Shown here: positions 6,075 to 8,400 of the stretch, piece after piece | How positions within the stretch are numbered: the stretch's first letter is position 1 | How the letters are laid out: each line of letters opens with the position of its first letter | NCBI GenBank assembly: GCA_016197345.1 | Contig: JACPVY010000358.1 | Coordinates: 1-8,400 of the forward strand | Source of the DNA: Burkholderiales bacterium | GTDB taxonomy: Bacteria > Pseudomonadota > Gammaproteobacteria > Burkholderiales > Burkholderiaceae_D | Reading direction: 5' to 3' | Length of the DNA stretch: 8,400 bases | Notes under the pieces: generated by a model | The model's input: only the letters and a program-made list of their open reading frames with translations | Databases searched by the model: none | What the model was told of the DNA's origin: nothing | Program-made: the position numbers and the translations under genes

Positions 6075-6449
6075 ATGAAGATGCTGCAAAAGACTTTGTT
6101 CAGTGTGTTATTTGCCCTCCCGCTTGCCGCACTGGCTCAAACCAGCCCGACCCCGACCCCGACCCCAACCCCAACCCCCAATCCAACCGCCACACCCCGT
6201 CTCGATCAGCGCCAAGTTAATCAAGAAAAACGTATCGCTGAAGGCGTTAAAACGGGTCAATTGACAACGCAAGAGTCAACGAATTTGGAAAAACGCGAAG
6301 CTAAATTGGAAGCCGATAAGCAAGCCGCGAAAGCTGATGGTAAAGTCACGGCAAAAGAGCGCAGAAAATTGGAGCGCGAAGCGAATCGCGATAGCCGCAA
6401 AATTTATCGCAAAAAACACAATCAAAAAGTGACGACGCCAGCGGGCTAA
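6075..6449 (+). CDS. small exported, highly charged protein with TP-repeat linker, function unknown
   Basis: The 124-residue product has a signal peptide at 1-21 (ending AALA), so the mature form is periplasmic or secreted. Residues about 24-36 are a Thr-Pro repeat, a likely extended linker. The rest is helical and rich in Lys, Arg and Glu, with two related units: GQLTTQESTNLEKRE (about 61-75) and GKVTAKERRKLERE (about 89-102). The second sits in the context KADGKVTAKE, which loosely resembles half an EF-hand. The end is KIYRKKHNQKVTTPAG. I recall similar small proteobacterial proteins (DQRQxNQEKRI...SGQLT...E...IYRxKH) but no established function. The start at 6075 is supported by GGAGAG at 6063-6068 with correct spacing. 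The gene is monocistronic, ending in the terminator at 6482-6510. Confidence 0.85.
   Translation: MKMLQKTLFSVLFALPLAALAQTSPTPTPTPTPTPNPTATPRLDQRQVNQEKRIAEGVKTGQLTTQESTNLEKREAKLEADKQAAKADGKVTAKERRKLEREANRDSRKIYRKKHNQKVTTPAG
6146..6175 (+). repeat. in-frame hexanucleotide repeat (5 units) encoding Thr-Pro
   Basis: Three CCCGAC units are followed by two CCCAAC units, and more degenerate copies continue to about 6190. The unit is a multiple of three, so slippage would lengthen or shorten the TP linker of the small exported protein by two residues without shifting the frame. It therefore suits length variation, not on/off phase variation. Confidence 0.8.
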
Positions 6450-6481
6450 GTATGCCACGCAAGATGGCCGGAATAGGGGAG

Positions 6482-6510
6482 CCCCGTAGTCGAGAGATTA
6501 CGGGGTTTTT
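6482..6510 (+). terminator. rho-independent terminator
   Basis: CCCCGTA (6482-6488) pairs perfectly with TACGGGG (6499-6505), and the stem can be extended by two more pairs around a 6-nt loop. It is followed at once by TTTTTCTTT. It lies 33 bases past the stop of the small exported-protein gene. On the minus strand the stem is not followed by T, so it should act mainly on plus-strand transcripts. Confidence 0.9.
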
Positions 6511-6533
6511 CTTTGCTTGTTGAATGCGCGAAC

Positions 6534-6545
6534 CTAGCGCGCTAG
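6534..6545. repeat. 12-bp palindrome just past the protease stop codon
   Basis: CTAGCGCGCTAG is perfectly self-complementary and begins one base after the stop codon (6547-6549) in the direction of the minus-strand protease gene. No T run follows. It could contribute to the 3' end of that transcript, but it is short. Confidence 0.35.
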
Positions 6546-6546
6546 C

Positions 6547-8400
6547 TTAGCCTTGCAGCACCCAGCCATCGGCCACTTGTGCTAAAGCTACCCCCACCAG
6601 TTGCACGGTGGCACCATTGCTCAGGCGTAATTGCACCTCGCCATTGCTGGCGCTGCCTAGCGTGTATTGCAGGCCATGTTGCAAGACAATCCGATCACCC
6701 TCGCTAAAGTGAAAATCGGTGATGTGATCGATATCGCTAGGCGAACTGCCGACATCGAAGACGAAGCGATCCGCCCCGGCTCCCCCGGTGAGTTGATTCG
6801 CACCTGCGCCACCAAGCAACACATCATCGCCGTCGCCACCGTCCACGCTATCATTGCCAGCGCCGCCGTCGAGCACATCGTTACCCGCTTCGCCACGTAA
6901 GACATCTTGATCAGAGCCTGCGCTGATGTGGTTGGCGAGGCTATTCCCCGTCACATCGAGTTTGGCCCAAGTATCGCCCATTAAGTCTTCAATATTGTCG
7001 GGAATGGTGAACTGTGCTGTGCCGCTGGTGATTTCTATCGTGTCGTGACCGCCATTGGCCGCTTCGATTAGCGTCAAATTCTTGTTGTTGAGCTGATAAA
7101 TTGTGATCAGATAGCGATCATCACCGGGGCCGCCGATCAGGGTATCGCCATGCCGTTTGGCATCCGTAAAATCGCTGCCGTGGCTGACAAGGGTGTCGTT
7201 GCCCGCACCGCCTTCTAGCGTTTCGTCATAATAAAGAAAACTGCTATCGCTTAAGTAGTCATCAAAGGCTGTGCCTATCACGCGGTTGATATTGATCACG
7301 CTGTCACCCGCGCCCGCCATGCCTGCGACTTTCGCTGTGCCTTCCACCCATGCGTAGCCTCGGGTGCCATCGAAATTGAGTTGATCGTGATTTTCTTCGT
7401 ACTTGGTGCTCAGTTCCACGCGCACCGCACCCGTCGCAGCGCTATAGTCCACCGTATCGGCAACGCCGACGGGAGCGCCATCGCCACCGATCAGCGTATC
7501 GCCATCGCCGTTAGCGACCAAGACGTCGCTACCATAACCGCCGTTGAGCACATCATGGCCGCTGCCACCATCGAGAAAATCGGCACCCCAACTGCCGCTG
7601 AGCTGATCGTCGCCCGTGCCACCTAGTACGCTATCATTGCCAAGACCGCCGTCGAGCTTATCGTTGCCCGCGCCGCCAGTTAGCAGATCGTCACCACCAC
7701 GGCCCCATAGCACATCGTTGCCTGCTGCACCTTGCATCAGATCGTGTAAATCCGTGCCTAAGATGGTGCCACCCTTTGCACTAGCGGTATACGTCATGCT
7801 GCTGCCATCAAAATGTTGGCTGATCTCGGCCATGACACTTTGTTCATGAGCATCGTTCCCGTACAAATGCTGGAGCGCGGCGAGGTCATACACGCCATAG
7901 TGGGTTGCGGTGGCTTTTTCGGGGACATAGGATTCGGTCATGACGGTGTAGTCTTGTGTCGTCTCCGCCGCGGGCAAGCCATGCGCATGGGTAATACCTA
8001 GGGCGTGCGCAATTTCATGCATCAACACATAAAAACCTTCGGTGCCCGGTAGCATGCTGGCCTTGCCTAGCACGCCGGGATTTAAATACACATCGCCATA
8101 AGTGCCTTGCTGATCGAGATTAGCGCTGGAGCTTAAATCATCATTGACGACGCCATCATCAACCCCCGGCTCATACGCGGCCCCTGCGGTATTGGCGCTC
8201 ATCGTGCGCATTCCAAAGCGTAGTTCACCGCCTAAGCTATCGGGCACTTCTTGAAATGAAAGCCCGGTTGCCTTGGCGATCATGTCTAAAATGTGCAGGG
8301 TGGCCGTTTTTTGGGCTGCGCTGAAGACTTGAAAGCCTTCGACGCGTGAAATATTCGGTTGGTGGCTGTACAGCCATTCATTGCTATAGCTGGGGATATC
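6547..8400 (-). CDS. serralysin-like RTX zinc metalloprotease (5' end outside the window)
   Basis: The frame stays open to the right edge, giving 617 visible residues beginning DIPSYSNEWLYSHQPNIS. An internal ATG at 8283 is not the start, because family-like sequence (FSAAQKTATLHILDMIA) continues upstream of it. HEIAHALGITHAH (visible residues about 128-140; DNA about 7980-8019) is the HExxHxxGxxH zinc site of metzincins, and VMTESY downstream is the Met-turn. YGVYDLAALQHLYG matches the end of serralysin catalytic domains. RTX nonapeptides (GGxGxDxL type) form a first block at about 7480-7731, scattered copies follow in the middle, and a last block lies at about 6769-6903. The C-terminus (ADRFVFD, ITDFHFSEGDRIVL, then about 40 residues) is the usual type I secretion tail. 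The product is expected to be a calcium-stabilised secreted protease; no dedicated transporter or inhibitor gene is visible. It converges on the small exported-protein gene. Confidence 0.92.
   Translation of the reverse strand, partial: DIPSYSNEWLYSHQPNISRVEGFQVFSAAQKTATLHILDMIAKATGLSFQEVPDSLGGELRFGMRTMSANTAGAAYEPGVDDGVVNDDLSSSANLDQQGTYGDVYLNPGVLGKASMLPGTEGFYVLMHEIAHALGITHAHGLPAAETTQDYTVMTESYVPEKATATHYGVYDLAALQHLYGNDAHEQSVMAEISQHFDGSSMTYTASAKGGTILGTDLHDLMQGAAGNDVLWGRGGDDLLTGGAGNDKLDGGLGNDSVLGGTGDDQLSGSWGADFLDGGSGHDVLNGGYGSDVLVANGDGDTLIGGDGAPVGVADTVDYSAATGAVRVELSTKYEENHDQLNFDGTRGYAWVEGTAKVAGMAGAGDSVININRVIGTAFDDYLSDSSFLYYDETLEGGAGNDTLVSHGSDFTDAKRHGDTLIGGPGDDRYLITIYQLNNKNLTLIEAANGGHDTIEITSGTAQFTIPDNIEDLMGDTWAKLDVTGNSLANHISAGSDQDVLRGEAGNDVLDGGAGNDSVDGGDGDDVLLGGAGANQLTGGAGADRFVFDVGSSPSDIDHITDFHFSEGDRIVLQHGLQYTLGSASNGEVQLRLSNGATVQLVGVALAQVADGWVLQG
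7480..7731 (-). repeat. first RTX nonapeptide block of the protease
   Basis: Consecutive units such as GGAGNDKLD, GGLGNDSVL, GGTGDDQLS, GGSGHDVLN and GGYGSDVLV form a parallel beta-roll that binds calcium between turns. One unit (GSWGADFLD) is degenerate. A second compact block of the same kind lies at about 6769-6903, near the secretion tail. Confidence 0.9.

Noticed and set aside
6667..7849. Plus-strand frames opposite the RTX region
   Set aside because: GGxGxD-coding repeats leave complementary frames open; the translated products are low-complexity and show no start signal or family pattern.
8281..8283. ATG at 8283 as the start of the protease
   Set aside because: The frame remains open to 8400, and the upstream residues (FSAAQKTATLHILDM) fit the serralysin catalytic domain, so the gene is cut by the window edge.
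1..8400. CTAG tetranucleotides are common in the window
   Set aside because: They occur at roughly the rate expected by chance for this length. They stand out only against enterobacteria, where CTAG is avoided, so this is a lineage trait and not a local signal.

Overview
The window looks like chromosomal DNA of a Gram-negative, probably betaproteobacterial, organism. Base composition is moderate (about half G+C by eye). Signal peptides are of proteobacterial type, and the genes include a HlyD-type periplasmic adaptor and a serralysin-like RTX protease. A Neisseriales/Chitinibacteraceae-like host would fit, but that is an impression and not a demonstrated assignment. I see no tRNA, rRNA, CRISPR array, insertion sequence or phage gene.

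Layout from left to right. Positions 1-182 hold the 3' end of a plus-strand gene of unknown function. Positions 183-461 are a gene-free gap with a strong hairpin (276-307) and weak terminator-like structures. Three genes then lie on the minus strand. The first (462-2456) encodes an exported FecR-domain/DUF6600-like protein with a Trp-rich middle and a five-copy Pro/Gln/Asn repeat tail. The second (2777-4336) encodes an exported thioredoxin-fold protein with a WCPPC active site and a long helical C-terminal region. The third (4486-5844) encodes a HlyD-family adaptor with an unusual large N-terminal cytosolic domain. The 2457-2776 gap carries a promoter candidate, two perfect hairpins and a possible 39-residue ORF on the plus strand. 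A divergent promoter region (about 5845-6074) separates the adaptor gene from a small plus-strand gene (6075-6449). That gene encodes a 124-residue exported, charged protein with a TP-repeat linker, and it ends in a clear rho-independent terminator. Converging on it from the right edge is a minus-strand serralysin-like metalloprotease gene (6547 to beyond 8400). It has an HExxHxxGxxH zinc site, RTX calcium-binding repeats and a type I secretion-type C-terminus; its 5' end is outside the window.

Every well-supported gene product here is predicted to be exported or anchored in the envelope, apart from the cut-off first gene, for which this cannot be judged. The HlyD-type adaptor and the RTX protease could belong to the same secretion route. 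However, no ABC transporter, outer-membrane channel or M50 peptidase is visible, the two genes are separated by a gene on the other strand, and the adaptor has an atypically short hairpin, so this link is only a hypothesis. I did not find a clearly new multi-gene system. The most unusual items are the adaptor with its cytosolic domain, the repeat-tailed FecR/DUF6600 protein, the protease's altered Met-turn spacing and the possible small hydrophobic ORF.
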